Of a DNA stretch of 64,000 nt, positions 22,304-35,300 are shown in pieces (position 1 is the stretch's first letter; every line of letters begins with the position of its first letter). The stretch comes from Hericium rajendrae (Eukaryota > Basidiomycota > Agaricomycetes > Russulales > Hericiaceae): assembly GCA_033439255.1 (NCBI GenBank), contig CM065887.1, positions 2,232,001-2,296,000 of the forward strand, in the 5' to 3' direction. The notes beneath the pieces were generated by a model. It had not been told where the DNA came from, did not search any database, and worked only from the letters and a program-made list of their open reading frames with translations. Made by a program: the position numbers and the translations under genes.

Positions 22304-23131
22304 GTCGCTGAGTCCATGTCGTAAGCTGGCCATCGAGGCTGACGCATTGATATGCAGTGTCCTTTGAGCGCCAGTAGCTCTTACTCTCAAATAATGTTGC
22401 TTCCTTCTTTAGCCTCTGTTTCATGTATACTATCTCATATCTTTTACCAATGCTCGTTCTAATTCTCGCCCTCGAAACCTAATTTGCCCCGATGATGATT
22501 AACTCCCCAGATCCTTCCCAGCCTCTGGTTCGTACCTGGAGCACTTGTGTTGTTTGTACGTATTTGTATTCACCCCATCATCATTCCGAGCATAATGCAG
22601 GCCGCCATCCTTGGTTCTCTCATCATAAGATTCTGAACGATTTACATGTCTTTGATTGTAGTGTACTATGACGGCCGTACGGTCCTGTCGTTCTGTCGTG
22701 GGATCACCTGACGTCCGGTGTCTAAGCTGAAACGATGTTGGTATCTCTTTCGGAAGCGATTGTATTCTATTAATTTTAACTGACACTCTGTCTGCGGTTT
22801 TTACGCTACTGTGTCTGTCCTTCAAATAGTCAGTCACCCGAAGGATCATTCCACATAACGTTCTCAAATCGCTGCGCATGAGTTGAACAACGAGTGCCCG
22901 CTGAGCAACTCCATTTCTTGTCGATCCTTCAGTGTTAGTGTTGCCGCAAGCTGAAACTGATGTGATGCTCAGCCTGGCCTGACCTGAGAGCAATGCAACT
23001 TAATGGCCTCATGCCAGTCAAGCCAAGCTTTCAGAGACATTATGATCAAGCATCTGAATCCCTATTCAACTGATAGCATGAGTCTAGATTCGAATACAGG
23101 TGTCGACAACATTAGATACCCCAAATGTAAG
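22304..23131. other. intergenic between converging genes
   Basis: The first 100 bases (TGGCCATCGA and GATATGCAGTGTCCTTTGAG) recur near 25670-25730 and mark the shared 3' region of the GDIYMH family. A minus-strand frame at 22499-22993 has no recognisable features. Confidence 0.45.
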
Positions 23132-23842
23132 TTACGGGGCACTGAACAAAGTCTGACATTCAGACTGGGTGAATCCCACCTGGATCAACGCCTCCTCAAC
23201 ATGCGGCTTTTCACGTTCCCCCACTTCCTTCAGAAAATTGATATCGCTGATGGACCGAATACCCAGCTTCTTGAAGCGCCGAAGAACAAGTTCTATGTCG
23301 TGCATGTTGATGCTGCACAGGAACTCGATGAATTCGACGAATTCGACAGTATTGAGGTTCCAGCGCTCGCCATGATGATCATGGTCTGTTGCAAGGATAT
23401 GAGCATGCAAACGAAAGATAACACTCTCAACACCAGATTCGATAGCTAGAGATGATCACTTACCATCGCCTTCGGCCTGCACATTGTTCACGATAGGATT
23501 ATCATGTTGCATATCAGCAATGTTGATGGACTCCAAACCTGCGACGAGATACTTGTCGTCGATGTTGTTGGCTTTCCATTGCTGGACATGAATATTGTCT
23601 TCAGTTAGATCGTCCCAAGAATGGTTCTCGACTGCTCTGCGAACAGTCCGAATAGAACATTGATGCTGATCTGCGAGGGAATACATGCTTTCGCCGCCCC
23701 GCCACTTGAACCGAAGAACAGCCCGCTCGGAGCGAGTGATGACATGCCGAGCGACAGCGCTGCAATGCCGAGTAACAGTAAATCGTGCTCTGTTCATAAA
23801 TAAAACCCCGACGTACGACATTTTATTCAAGTATGTAGACAC
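23132..23842 (-). CDS. HTH plus SAM-like domain protein, unknown function
   Basis: Two exons. Exon 1 starts MSTYLNKMSYVGVLFMNRA and contains a helix-turn-helix-like segment (RAVLRFKWRGGESMYSLADQ followed by HQCSIRTVRRAVENHSWDD). It ends QAEGD at a GTAAGT donor near 23460. With the CAACAG acceptor about 78 nt on, exon 2 reads DHDHHGERWNLNTVEFVEFI, then a helical SAM-like region (MHDIELVLRRFKKLGIRSIS, DINFLKEVGEREKPHVEEAL), ending CQTLFSAP. Total about 210 aa. DNA binding through the HTH and self-association through the SAM-like helices is a reasonable guess but is not shown. The plus-strand frame over exon 2 (23003-23449) is its shadow. Confidence 0.6.
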
Positions 23843-24740
23843 AAGTTAATCGCACAGAATATGTTGCTGTGCTAAACCTGCAATTAGAACGTCAATAGAA
23901 GTCAGGGAGAAAGATTTAAAATGAGCTTACAGCTGACACAAGATCGAAAATGGCACAGAACACCACGGTGTAGAAACAGAGGGAGATGCAAACCTGAACC
24001 CTGACGAGAGTCTGCTGGTTGATGAGGGTGGAAGAGAGCACTGCTCTGATCTCTTATATCCACGCAGCTCGGGCGGCGACTTCACGGCGCAAGCGCCTCA
24101 CAAATGGGTTGTGCTTCACAGAAACTCTGTCAATTCATGCTCGTTAGCACAATTGTCCAACACGTGGATGCCCACGTTATTGACTTCACCATGTCTGTCA
24201 CCAGATTAGCACCAATGACGATCCCGATAGCACTCAAACCCTGGCTGCTTACACGTCAATTTCCTGTCTCAGCATCACATAACTGATCAACGGTACCCTC
24301 CTTGACTTCACCGTGCCCTCTGACCGCCCGACAATTGTTGCTGACCATTGTTGCCGACGAATCAACATGATGGAATGCCGTCAGTATACTAGTCCGCTTT
24401 TTCATACCAATCGTCGTCGTCCGTGATAGAATGCCCCGCTGTGAACTGACCCTATGACTCCGAGCAGAGGTAATCTGCTTCCGGACTCCCCTTCCGGAAG
24501 TAGTAATTTTGTTATCTTATCTTATATCAGCAGAGCACTCCCCGTCCCGGGCTTCACCTCAGGCCACACTCAGGCCACCCACTCGCGTCCGTATGCTTCG
24601 ATCATAACTTGTGTGTTTGTCACCGACAGCCCTTATCGTAACTGAATAGCTCTAGTTCTGGCAGCCGAGTAGTGTTGCTCTTAGGGTAAATATCGCTGGG
24701 TGAACGAGCACGTATTTTCAGGCTCGATATCAGCGTCTCT
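23843..24740. other. intergenic, no gene seen
   Basis: Upstream flank of the HTH/SAM-like gene. No coherent frame or repeat was seen. Confidence 0.4.
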
Positions 24741-25740
24741 TTTCGGGTCTGCACACATCTAGTTGTTGCCTCTGCTTCGCGTGCCACCCGTCCTGCTGAT
24801 TCACCCTCTTGCCAGACTGAGTCCAGCGATGATCCCGTCAGCCACCGCCCCCAAAGCGATAGCGCACTGTCGCACTCACCCCGTTCTCAACGGATTCCGA
24901 CCTCCTCTTCCTGCCCAGTGGGACCACCTCCTCGTCCTCCATCGGCTCGCCAGAACTAGCCTTCAAGGCCGTAGGCCGGCGAATGCGCGAGCTGGACACG
25001 GTTCGAGCGTTCATGCATATCGAGCATTCCATATTGAGCATTCTGTGCAGCAGCAGCGCAGAGGTTCAGCGGTGGTAAGCACACGATTATGGCCGCTGAA
25101 CACCGGGGACTTACGCAGATCACAATCATTAATCCCGCATGTCGCACCGACAGTTCTTTACGCTCTCATAGCGTGTCGAGCTGTCCCCAGTATACACCTT
25201 CCTCGTGTATCTTGGCATCCTAAATCGCTTCGTAGATCTCTTCATCTACTTTTGATGAGCATGCGTTTTCTTCTCCGAAATGCCGTATACACCTGCTGGC
25301 ACGTCCGATGACATCATGCTAGATTTAGGCAGGTGCCTGTATCTAGCGGTCTTCTGAGCTATTCAATGACTCGTTATAATGGCTGACTATTGTCCTGAAC
25401 AGCGGTCCAGTGGCTGACATGAGGCAATCTACAGGCGCGGCGACGTTCACGTTCGGTCACTTCAGCTACGCGCCCGGGCTCTTTCTCTGGTAGACTTAAG
25501 ACAGTTTTCATCTATGCCATGCTGTCTCTGCATGGAGTCTTCTCCTCGTACCTCATTCGCCATTCTCAGCCTTCCCACCGCACGTTGCAGCACTGCTCAT
25601 TTCCTCAGACTTTCATCGATGTCGTGAACAGGACATTCCAGACCTTTGACACAGTCGAACTTGTGAGTTGGCCATCGAAGCTCGATTTTTGATATGCAGG
25701 GTCATTTGAGCACGTTTAGCTCTTATTCTGAGAAAGATTT
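24741..25740 (+). pseudogene. decayed third copy of the GDIYMH-domain family
   Basis: A Ser-rich segment (DSDLLFLPSGTTSSSSIGSP) is followed by a helix (FKAVGRRMRELDTVRAFMHI) in the position held by QKIRGIEEFMRWF in the 21344 gene. Near 25630, ACATTCCAGACCTTTGAC corresponds to the IPTWV codons of that gene. From about 25665 the last-intron/3' region is clearly homologous: GGCCATCGAAGCTC, GATATGCAGGGTCATTTGAG and TAGCTCTTATTCTGA match 22330-22400. The central GDI..H part cannot be read in one frame and several stops intervene, so I treat it as a broken tandem duplicate of the 21344 gene in the same orientation. Confidence 0.5.
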
Positions 25741-27719
25741 GCATCCCCTGTCGCTATTGTCTTAACGAGCAGCACCGCCCGCATGCTCTCTGTTCCCTCT
25801 GCCTCCGCGCCGCAGCGTCCGCATGCGCATGTGGGTGCGCTGAGCAGTGCCGACTCGCCGCCCAGCCGCAGCAGCTCGCACGAGAGAGCGCGAGACAGCT
25901 GCGACGGCCCTGCGTGCACTCTCAATGCAACGCGTGCAGCGCATGTGCAGGCATGTGCATGCGGCGATACATGGACTGCGTAAGTCGCCTAATTTGAAGG
26001 AGGGGTCCGCGCCTGAGGCGCCGGACTTCTATTGCTTCCATATCTACTCGGTCACTAGCCCAGCCAATACTAATGAGTACTATGATCTGCGCAAGGCGAG
26101 GATGAAGTGACGTTGTGCGGCATTGCCTGCGAAGCCAACATATTCACTTCATGTATATCTCCACAGCTCCCGCAACCACTCACGCACTCTGGATCCCGAA
26201 CGTTCTCTCCCTCACGCCCTTTCGCCCTTGTCTGTAACATTTAAAACGATATGTTATGATGCTGGAGAGGATTGTCATCGCGGTGTGAGGCGTCGTATGG
26301 GCGAGTCCCAGCAGCTTGGATACCTTTTATGTAATGAATATAATATGAGTATATAACATGATGCGCACGAAGATCCTCCAGCACAATATCGCCGACGTGT
26401 AATTTATGCTACATGAGCTGCACCAGCATGGACCCACATGCATCACAAATCTATAAACACAATTATTTGGGCGAATGGAGAGAACGGCGAATAACAGACC
26501 ATCTGATATCGTGTCAATGTAGAAGCTCCGTACACGATGGGCGTGGGAAGCGAATTTTCTACAATACAGAGTAAGAAGAAGCACCTCAGTGAGCATACAG
26601 AACTCACCTTTAGAGCCATGCTCATAAGTTGGCAGATTTAACGATAATCCATCCATGGCGTGCTTGTCAACAACTCCATAGTAACTGCCGCGCGATGAAG
26701 TTGCACAATACCCTCGGGCGCCATATCCATGACGTGGTCACACTCACTGACTACACATGTCGCCTGCACGGCGACTTCCTTCGCAGTAGACCGTTGGATG
26801 AAGCAGCTCAGCACAGGCCGGATGGTGCGGATGAGGTAGAAAGGGACCGTTGACGACAGGAACTAGTTTACTGCGATCATCATGAGAATCTGCAGCTCTA
26901 TACCAGAAGGTCACACACCTCAACAAAACGTTTGAAAGCTATTCGCCATCGTCATCGTACGGCTACAGATTAGGATGAATATTTGACCGATGATGAACTA
27001 GAGCTCTGCAGTAAGTCAGACTCGCTCATTAACTTGCGCATAGCGATCGAGGTGGAACACACCAAGGATGCATACCCTCAAGCCGCTAAGTATATGCCGT
27101 ATGTAGTGTAGTCAGCCCGCAGTACTCACAGTACGAGGACTTCAAGATGAGCATATCGCAGACGGCTGCATGTCAAACCAACGCGCGATGCAGATGTCAT
27201 TGTAATCGAAAGTGGAAATTTACATAATCCTGATGAGGCGTCTGTTTGTCCGTTGAGTGCTGTTCAGTGCTGGCACGTAAGAGTCCTTGCACGCGCCTGG
27301 GCTCCTACTGGTGACCGAGTCTCTCAAACGAAACGCAATGACGGACGAGCCGAGTCAAGGACCTGACCGATTTACTGGTAGCCTGGAACGTGGAGCATTT
27401 GAACCGTGGCGATCGACATCCGACATTCGAAGGTTTGCATGTGGGCGCCGCACACTGGTGATGCACGACAGGTGTAAGCCGCATGTCTGCGAATATTTCC
27501 GGATTTTTTGAAGCTGATTGATATTCTTCGTCGAAATATTTGATGCATAAGTGCCTGCTAGCTGGATCCCGCATCATGATGCAGCGCTCAGCTGTGCCTC
27601 TTCCATATGAAAGCGGTATATATCAACGACTCTTGAAAGCTGCCCATCCGAATTTGCTTCTTCGCCCAGCTGAGTACTTCCTGCCTCCCTCCCCTCCGGA
27701 CCCCGATCCCGCAACCACC
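25741..27719. other. long gene-poor stretch
   Basis: CpG-rich, low-information frames at 25760-26000 overlap on both strands. AT-richer sequence around 26330-26640 has one minus-strand frame without features. I see no gene. Confidence 0.4.
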
Positions 27720-29322
27720 ATGGCGAATGAGATCTACGAGTGAACTTTCATTCTGAGAGACGACAAAGTCACGACGGTGTCCTGTCTGACATTCTCTTCG
27801 GATGGAGACATACTACTCTGCGGAAGTTCTGACGGTACTCTGACAGCCTGGGATACTGCGACTAGGGCAGTTCTGCATCAGCTCAAATTTCCGAATCAAA
27901 TCACTTGCATGCAATGGCATCCTATTTCGCCGAAGAGCTATTTTTTTGGAACCATTTCCGCCGCATACTTGGTGCGTGGATTTCAGGTGCGTCTCCATTT
28001 TCGCGGTTCAGTACGGAGCTCATGACAAACTCGGAAATTCGGCAGGATAAAGGGCACCACGTACTCACAGGCCTCGCAGCCCGTGTGTACAGTCTGTCTT
28101 TCGACTCCTCAAGCAAGCTGCTAGCACTGGGCATAGGAGCAGAAGTGCAGATAGCGAGACAGTTAGATCATCGTACGTTTTGGTTTCTGGCCTGCCTGAT
28201 TATAGTCAACTGACTATTCGGTTTCTAGTTCATTCTTTCTCAACCTGTGTTCTGCTCCCATCCCCTTCTCAGCATACAAACCAGACACCATTGAAGTCCA
28301 TCAGAGCACAATCCATCCATTTTCTGACCGGAGGGGATCGTCTCGTCGTATCTTACTTGCATCATGGCGCGATGTGAGTTATTTCGCTCGCAGGCCCATA
28401 TTTAGTACTCAAGTTTGCTCCAGTTGCTGGGACGTCAAAACGCGTAGTCAGATATGGCACATTGAACCGCGCTATGGCGATGGCACGATGTATACCTGTT
28501 ACTGTCTTTCGTAAACTCTAGTTGCTAATCACCCTTTTCAGCGGACACACCGACGTTTCAACCAGAACCGGCCTATTGGCCCTGAGTAATTACTGTGACA
28601 GGGATGGGATGGAACTATATCGATTTGGGAACGATAAGTTCATTCGTACCTTCACGCATAAAGCCTCGCGATCAGGCTTCGATTACGCTCTGCAAGTCCG
28701 TTTCCTTCATGATGGTCAGGCCCTCGCTTGCGGCTCCACCAGAGGAGAGGTGCAAATCTTTGATATGAGCTCGGGAGAATCTTTACAGATTTTACCGCAC
28801 CAAGGTAAGTTGTCACCTGAACCCTAAACATCTCCGGGCTCATCTGATTTGCTTCTCCTTGCAGATGGACAGTTCCTAATGATCTTGACGGTGAGGCCGT
28901 ATCGTGGCTTTTCTTCTGTTTCAGGGAGCTCACTTCCATCCAGGCTTGTGAAACATTTGATAAGAGGTTTATTGCGACTGCTTCTGTTGATGCCACTGCC
29001 AAACCGGAGATTCAGATCTGGAAGTCTCAGCCAGGCCGAACTGTTCGCGGAAGGTCTCTATTTTCACTTCTTACTTCTGTTTCCGTTCTGACCACCTTTT
29101 CTAGAATACAGTCACTGCGCTACATGAGTAGACAAGTTCTTTTTTTAGAAACAAAGTGAGAAGTTTTTGACGTCCAATAATCAGACGGCCCTGAATATCC
29201 TGAGGGTGTTTTGGACTGCGCTCAAGCACAATCAGGTCTGGCTCGCCGCCACTGTTTTGCTTATTTCGACTCTGGTATTCCTCTATCTCAATCTCCCTTC
29301 TAAAGTACGTGCACTATTTTAG
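27720..29322 (+). CDS. WD40-repeat protein with C-terminal membrane anchor (copy 1)
   Basis: About eight exons. WD-type blades are visible in VSCLTFSSDGDILLCGSSDG and LTAWDTATRAVL, RVYSLSFDSSSKLLALGIGA, HFLTGGDRLVVSYLHHGAM, CWDVKTRSQIWHIEPRYGD, VRFLHDGQALACGSTRGE with VQIFDMSSGESLQIL, and FIATASVDATAKPEIQIWKS. The last exon encodes ILRVFWTALKHNQ and a transmembrane helix (VWLAATVLLISTLVFLYL) just before the stop at 29322. This suggests a beta-propeller held on a membrane as a protein-binding platform; no partner is implied. The only candidate start (MANEIYE, ATG at 27720) is followed in frame by a TGA at 27741-27743 before ILRDDKVTTVSCLTF. No intron of normal size removes it, so this copy may be silenced or may start elsewhere. 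A paralogue lies at 40339. Confidence 0.68.
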
Positions 29323-29941
29323 AATCGGCTCTAGTGTTGACGTCCGTATTGCTCTGGAAGACGGCCATTATGGATCAAGCGCAACTTTTCACGAAATGGC
29401 TTGTCATACAGAGGGTGTTGCTTTCATCAGTCGTCGAATCTACTCGACAGTCTTTAGTCGCCGACTTCCGCAGGTGTCTCCTGGATTTTGCGCTGTTCCT
29501 TCAAGATTTAGCAGCACCGGTGCAGCGCATGGAGGTATTGGGACTTGGTGGTTTATTGGGACTTGATGGTTGAACCATGCTCCTCCGCATTCTAGTTAAC
29601 ATTAGGGTAGGAATGCGATCTCATTGATTGTCAGCACGTAGAGCAATGGCATGCAAATCGACCTCGCAGACATTTATGCGTGACGTGGTGTTGGGGACTG
29701 AGCGAATGGCGTCGATGGAGAGTCAGTGACATGCGACGCTCGGCAATGCCCGCGCGCGACGCGGCAGGACGCGGCTCACCGTGACCTCCGCCTGCGCGCG
29801 ACAGACCTTTATGTACCACACGCGACATCGCACTGTCTGCAGGGGGCATACGCAACACCGGTGCATTTCCCTGGTCGCAAGTAGTATCTCAAGCCACGGG
29901 ATCCCCAACTCAAGCAATTACTCAAATAACTCAAGCCCGAT
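29323..29941. other. intergenic; possible extra 3' exon
   Basis: A plus-strand frame at about 29320-29573 (SALVLTSVLLWKTAIMDQAQ, hydrophobic and helical) could be an alternative last exon of the WD40 gene. It is not in frame with the transmembrane exon without an unseen intron. Confidence 0.3.
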
Positions 29942-31188
29942 ATGGACCGCCTGCCCGATTTCTTGTCAGAGAACGTCGATGGAGTTCGTCTTTCCTCTGT
30001 TGCCTTCACTCCTTCTTCCGCAGAGCCTTCTGCCCTTTCGAAGTCTAGTCTACCGACAGAAATAATACACCATATTTTAGCGAAGGTCATTGGCGATTAT
30101 TTCAGCTTCATAGTTATCTCGCCGACCAATCGTTCAGGGCATCTGAAAACACTTCCATCGTCACTCGCCGTATCCTGCACATTCTGTGCCTGCACCCTTG
30201 AGTTTCTTCATCTCCTGTGGGGAGAAGTCCTTGTTGTTCGAAGGGAGGGCTACTATCAGTGAGCACCTTGTTCATACTCCGAGGTTACAGATGCCCTTGC
30301 AACTGATTACGCAGCCTTGTCCAAGGATATGGTCATGCAATCCTGGCTTTATTTAGGCTTGGGAAATTAGTGCACACATCACCACATGATGCCTTCGCAG
30401 AATGCTCAGAGTCGTTCCTTCGGAAGATCTTCAAGGAGAGATTTAAACCCTTTCCTTCCCAGCCCCCGATATGCATGGCAATATACTTTCTGACGAACAC
30501 GACACTCGCCCAGTCCTACATTAGCGGGGCACTTAATCACAAAGCATACACGCGCCGCAAAATCTGGCACGGAAACGTGCAGATCTCTGATATCTTTGAT
30601 CATGCCGATTTCGAGGATTTGTGTTGGATTTATCATTCCATGTCAGAGGAAGCACAGACGTCGTTGATGGGTGATATCTGGGCTGGGCTGTCACAACAAT
30701 TCACGGTCTGGATAAGAGGTAAGGCGTACGAAACCGTGCTGCACGATCTAACTGAATATCGTTGTTAGTTCGCTCTTTAGCTCACTTGATTCAAGAGTTG
30801 TGTCAATTAGTGATTATAGAGCTTAGAAGCAGGACGGTGGGTCATATTTGAGAGGGCTAAGTGGAGATCTGTCTGACCCTACACCAAGCAGGAGGTGCCA
30901 GTTCATAAACAAATCGATGTCAAGATCCGACTGAAGAATACGCTTTCGGAGACACTGCAGGTTGCGAGCTCGCTGAAAGCTGTGCTCGATCATTTCTGCT
31001 GCATTGGTCAGATTGACAAAGCCCCGCATCTGGTTGACGTGCATCTCCAATGCACGGGAGTCCCTCGGATCCTTAAGGCTTTGGACAAATTAAAGTTACG
31101 TCCTGGCCATTTATCGGACATAAGTCAGTTAGGACGTGACTGCATCGCCTCATTGCTTTATGACGAAGAAGTTATGCAGTATATGTGA
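29942..31188 (+). CDS. F-box-domain protein
   Basis: Four exons give about 340 aa. Exon 1 begins MDRLPDFLSENVDGVRLSSV and carries an F-box-like start (SSLPTEIIHHILAKVIGDYF), with SLAVSCTFCACTLEFLHLLW continuing it, up to a GTGAGC donor. Exon 2 reads VQGYGHAILALFRLGKLVHT and then DAFAECSESFLRKIFKERF. A short exon (SLEAGRWVIFERAKWRS) follows. The last exon begins VPVHKQIDVKIRLKNTLSET and ends LYDEEVMQYM. This plan (F-box first, then about 280 helical residues without LRRs) is typical of the expanded basidiomycete F-box-like families. The F-box would bind Skp1 in an SCF ubiquitin ligase; the substrate is unknown. Introns are about 50-110 nt. Confidence 0.7.
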
Positions 31189-32364
31189 CTCTTCCAGCAG
31201 TTTAAACACAAGCTATAGTCAAGTAACTTGCACCGGCGTCTTCTCTTTCTTGCGCTGAGGTGGTTCTCTTGAATTTTAAGTCTTATTCTCACTGTTCTCA
31301 CCGTATTACCTCTTTAGTTTGTATTCTACTATAGTCGCATCTTCTTCTAACACGGATTGTCTACCTGCCAATATTCTGCATTGACTGCGTGATCTCATAT
31401 GCGAACCCGTGAACGTCTCTGGCTCCGATCTTCGGCCTTCATTGGAATTGTTCTTGGGTCTGTACCAAAGCTGGGAGGAGGTTTACGGAAGGATGCCAGA
31501 GACAAACATGCGATGGAATGCGGACAATGAGCCCTTGATCTGATCGGGACCGGTCAGACGCGCCCTGTGACCAGAAACTGGCTGAGGAAGGCAAAAGTCA
31601 AGGCCTTTCCTGGTTTAACCACTGGCAATGGTTTGGGCTTTCGTCTCTGCATTTGGTCGAGTTCGCGTGTTCAGTCCCAATGGTGCTATGATAGACCCGG
31701 CCATGTCCTTCAAAGTCAACGGACAGCCTACCGAGGCGGTCGCGTCCATCACATGACTACCCTTACCAGGTCCTTGCCCCCGTCTCGGGCTATGTCCCGC
31801 TCCGCCTCGTGTTCCGCTCGGCGTCTTGCTGTACCTGGCCCTGTTGTGCATCCTCTCCTATCGCCTTCAGCATTGAATTTCTTATCTGTACTATTACTGT
31901 CACAAGTTCCAACTATTTCTTGTATCTTTACGAATAAAACACATGCTGCCTGCATACTCTCTGCACGCGGCCTATGCAACTTAGCAGGCAAGGGTCTTGC
32001 CGCCGAAAGGCGGCCCTTCGAGGTCTTTGCTAGTACTTACACCCAGAAAGCAACTCTAAAGCCGGGTAGCGTGCATTGCCGTGCTCTGCACGCGCCCACG
32101 ATTATCAGAGTTGCAAATATCGTACGTTCTTATGCCTCGGAATATCTATCATCTTGCGCACGAAGAGTTGACAGATCTCAATCTCGATTTCGTGGGCCGG
32201 GCGCTAATCTTGTGAACATGTTCGTTTGCCAAACGCAGGATCACTGCCTGGACAACTAGATTTGCAATTGTTTGCATAGCTTCATTTTTGAGGAATCGTG
32301 GTAGTTCACCGGCAAGTCCTCTGAGTCAACCATCATGGTTCTTGGATGAGAAACTTACACTGAC
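31189..32364. other. intergenic with one unassigned frame
   Basis: From 31629 on the plus strand a frame reads MVWAFVSAFGRVRVFSPNG and AMIDPAMSFKVNGQPTEAVA before a stop. It looks protein-like but I recognise nothing, and a longer overlapping frame (31567-32259) is equally unconvincing. The rest shows no gene. Confidence 0.3.
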
Positions 32365-35300
32365 ATGAGTGAACAAATCTTCGTTCAATTTTTATATGTG
32401 CACGATGCAAACACGAGTAGATCTTCAACGTCAGACCCCTGGACCTACACGACGAAATTGCGGCTCCGCGGCTCATATCAGAAGCAAATTCATGCATGCA
32501 GCATCATGTCGCATGGCTTTAATTATCCAATCTTAGACGCGTGCAGAGGACAAAGGACCAGATTTCACAGGTATTGCAAAGAAAGGCCGTGTGAGGTTCG
32601 TCCTTTCCTTCGCTCTCGTATGGAGCACCACAGCGACCCTCCTGCGGATGGCGATTCTATGCCTCAATCTACCAATTCTGGAGATCTTTCTGGAGCGTCA
32701 GCCATGGAGCACCACCGCGATCCTCCTGCAGAAGGCAGTTCTATACCTCCATCTGCAAATTCTGGAGGTCCTTCTGGAGCGTCAGCTATGGAGCCCCACC
32801 GCGACCCTCCTGCAGAAGGCAGTTGTATATCTCAATCAACCAATTCTGGAGATCGTTTTGGAGCATCGAACACCGAAACTCGTCCACACAACCATCCGTC
32901 CCGTAAGGTCATCATCAAAGTTCGACCAATCGCACGCGGCTCGACTGAGGGAGCTCCAAGACAGTTAGGAAAGAGAAAAATGGATTCGGAGACAGAAAGC
33001 ACAAGCGGTGCTGCAGGGGTGCATGAACGGAGAGACAATGATCTCGTAAATTGCGAGCAGAACACCTCACTCACATATTCAGGTGCAGGCGGCGATGCTC
33101 AGGAAGACGGAGATGAGTATATGTCCATCAAAAAGCAAAAGTTGGATCATTTAGGTCGCCCGTTAGGAGATCAGGTATGTCTGAGAGAACTCTGTGCTTA
33201 GATGTCCTGCTGATCTCTGCTCCACTAGTTTTCGGTAACCGAGTTCGATCAATACATGGCTTTAGCAACAGATCAGGTATTCCACAGTGCCTTTTTACTT
33301 CGGTTTCGTATTGAGAGTTGTTTCAGGCGCCGGATCAACCTACTAAAGCCCCAGGTGCCAGACGGGGCAACCCATATTCGTCAGTACACAGGCCAGGAGA
33401 TATGGTACATTTTCCTCGTTCATTTCGTAAGTCTCGTCGATTTGATGCATCATATAGGTAAATCCTGCATCAGCATCCTTGTCAGCGGATCCTAGCAATC
33501 TTCATGAACATGCTTCGACGTCGACTTCTGTAATGGGCATGGTGCGCTGATCTATTTTGCTCTCGGGAATGATGTCACTGAGCTTCTAGCCAGGACATCG
33601 TAGACGCTGCCCCCATCAGCGTCCATAGGAATGCGGTAAGTGTCTTCGATAGTCAGATCCACTTTATGAATCGAATTAACCTCTCCCATTTTCTGTGAAT
33701 GAAAGGGTTTTGAAAGCATCGACAATACGGTCGGCTCTGCGATTTGGGATAATCAGGTATCAACGTTCATGTAACACGGTGTATATAGGCCTCTATTAAC
33801 AATAACTACGAATAGGTTGCGGCCGCAAAAGCGGCGGAAGCCAAAGATGCAGGAGGGCATTTCATGAATGCGAAAGATAATGTGAAGCTTGAAGTATGTC
33901 CGTTTCTCAATTTGATTGAACACCATTATTTAATACCTCACACGTGCTAGTTGGAAAATCCAAGTCCCGGTTCACCCGTGTCGAATTCGCTGATGACAGA
34001 CCTGAAGGAAAATGAAGAAGACTCAACGGATGAGGATTATCGAAGCTCACAAGGGTCCGATGACGATGACGATTCAGATGAGTCTATCGATGGAGGAAGC
34101 CCTGGAGAATTGTCAGAGCGAGATGCTTCAATGACGCTGCAGGTGGGAGAGCTGGAAAGCCTTACCCAGCCTGAAGGTGAGGCCGAACTGCTGCTTATAT
34201 TGGTTGGGTATTGTCATAATATCCGTTGCTCGCAGCCCTTCCACCCGTGAACGTACCTATGCCACGCGTTCAAGGCGGCAGCTCGCAAGCGCTTCCATTC
34301 TCCCAGAGTATGAGGCAAGTCAACCATGCGCAGGAAGGGATGGGGCATCCGCATCAGTCTCCGGTGCTGAGCCGTGGCGGCACTCCGCAATCAGTGCAGC
34401 AGCATCTCACTGGATTGTCTCGGACTGGCCAGGCACCGAGTCCGATGTCCGGTTATTCTCACAGTTCGGTACCCTTGCCAGGATCATCGAGGTCGCCTTC
34501 GCAGATGTCACAGCATTCCATGTCGGCAAACCAGCCATCACATCAGTCTGCGATTCTGAGCCGCGGCGGTACTCCGCAAACAATGCTGCCGTATCCTCCT
34601 AATCAAGTTCCCGGCACTGGTCAGATGCTGAGTGACCGACCGCCTTCTGTATCGTTACATGTGAGTTCGATGGGGTCTTCTCGCGGCATCGTGCCTTTAT
34701 CAGGATCGTTGAGGCCTCCCTCTCGACTGTCGCAGCATTCCATGTCAGCGAACACAATGGGGCCGTCTCAACAGTCTGCAATACTGAGCCGCGGCGGCAC
34801 TCCGCAACTGATGCAGCAGCACTTCACTGGATTGTCCGGTACTGGCCAGATGCCGGGTCTGATGGCCAGTCATCCTCGCAGCTCAGTACCTTCGCCAGGA
34901 TCATCGAGGTCGCCTTCGCAGATGTCACAACGTTCCATGTCAGCAAACCAGCCATCACATCAGTCTGCGATTCTGAGCCGCGGCGGTACTCCGCAAACAA
35001 TGCTGCCGTATTCTCTCAATCAAGTTCACGGCACTGGTCGGGCGCCGAGTGAGCAACCGCCTTCCGTATCGTCGCACACGAGTTCGATGGGGTCTTCTCG
35101 CGGCATCGTGCCTTTACCAGGATCGTTGAGGCCTCCCTCTCAACTGTCGCAGCATTCCATGTCGGCGAACGCAATGGGGCCGTCTCAGCACTCTGCAATG
35201 CTGAGCCGCAGCGGCACTCCGCAATTGATGCAGCAGCATTTCACTGGATTGTCTGGCACTGGCCAGGTGCTGGGTCCGGTGGCCGGTCATCCTTGCAGTT

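Noticed and set aside
23440-23460. An 18-nt intron or in-frame TGA between the two exons of the HTH/SAM-like gene
   Set aside because: The GTAAGT donor pairs in phase with the CAACAG acceptor about 78 nt downstream, removing the TGA.
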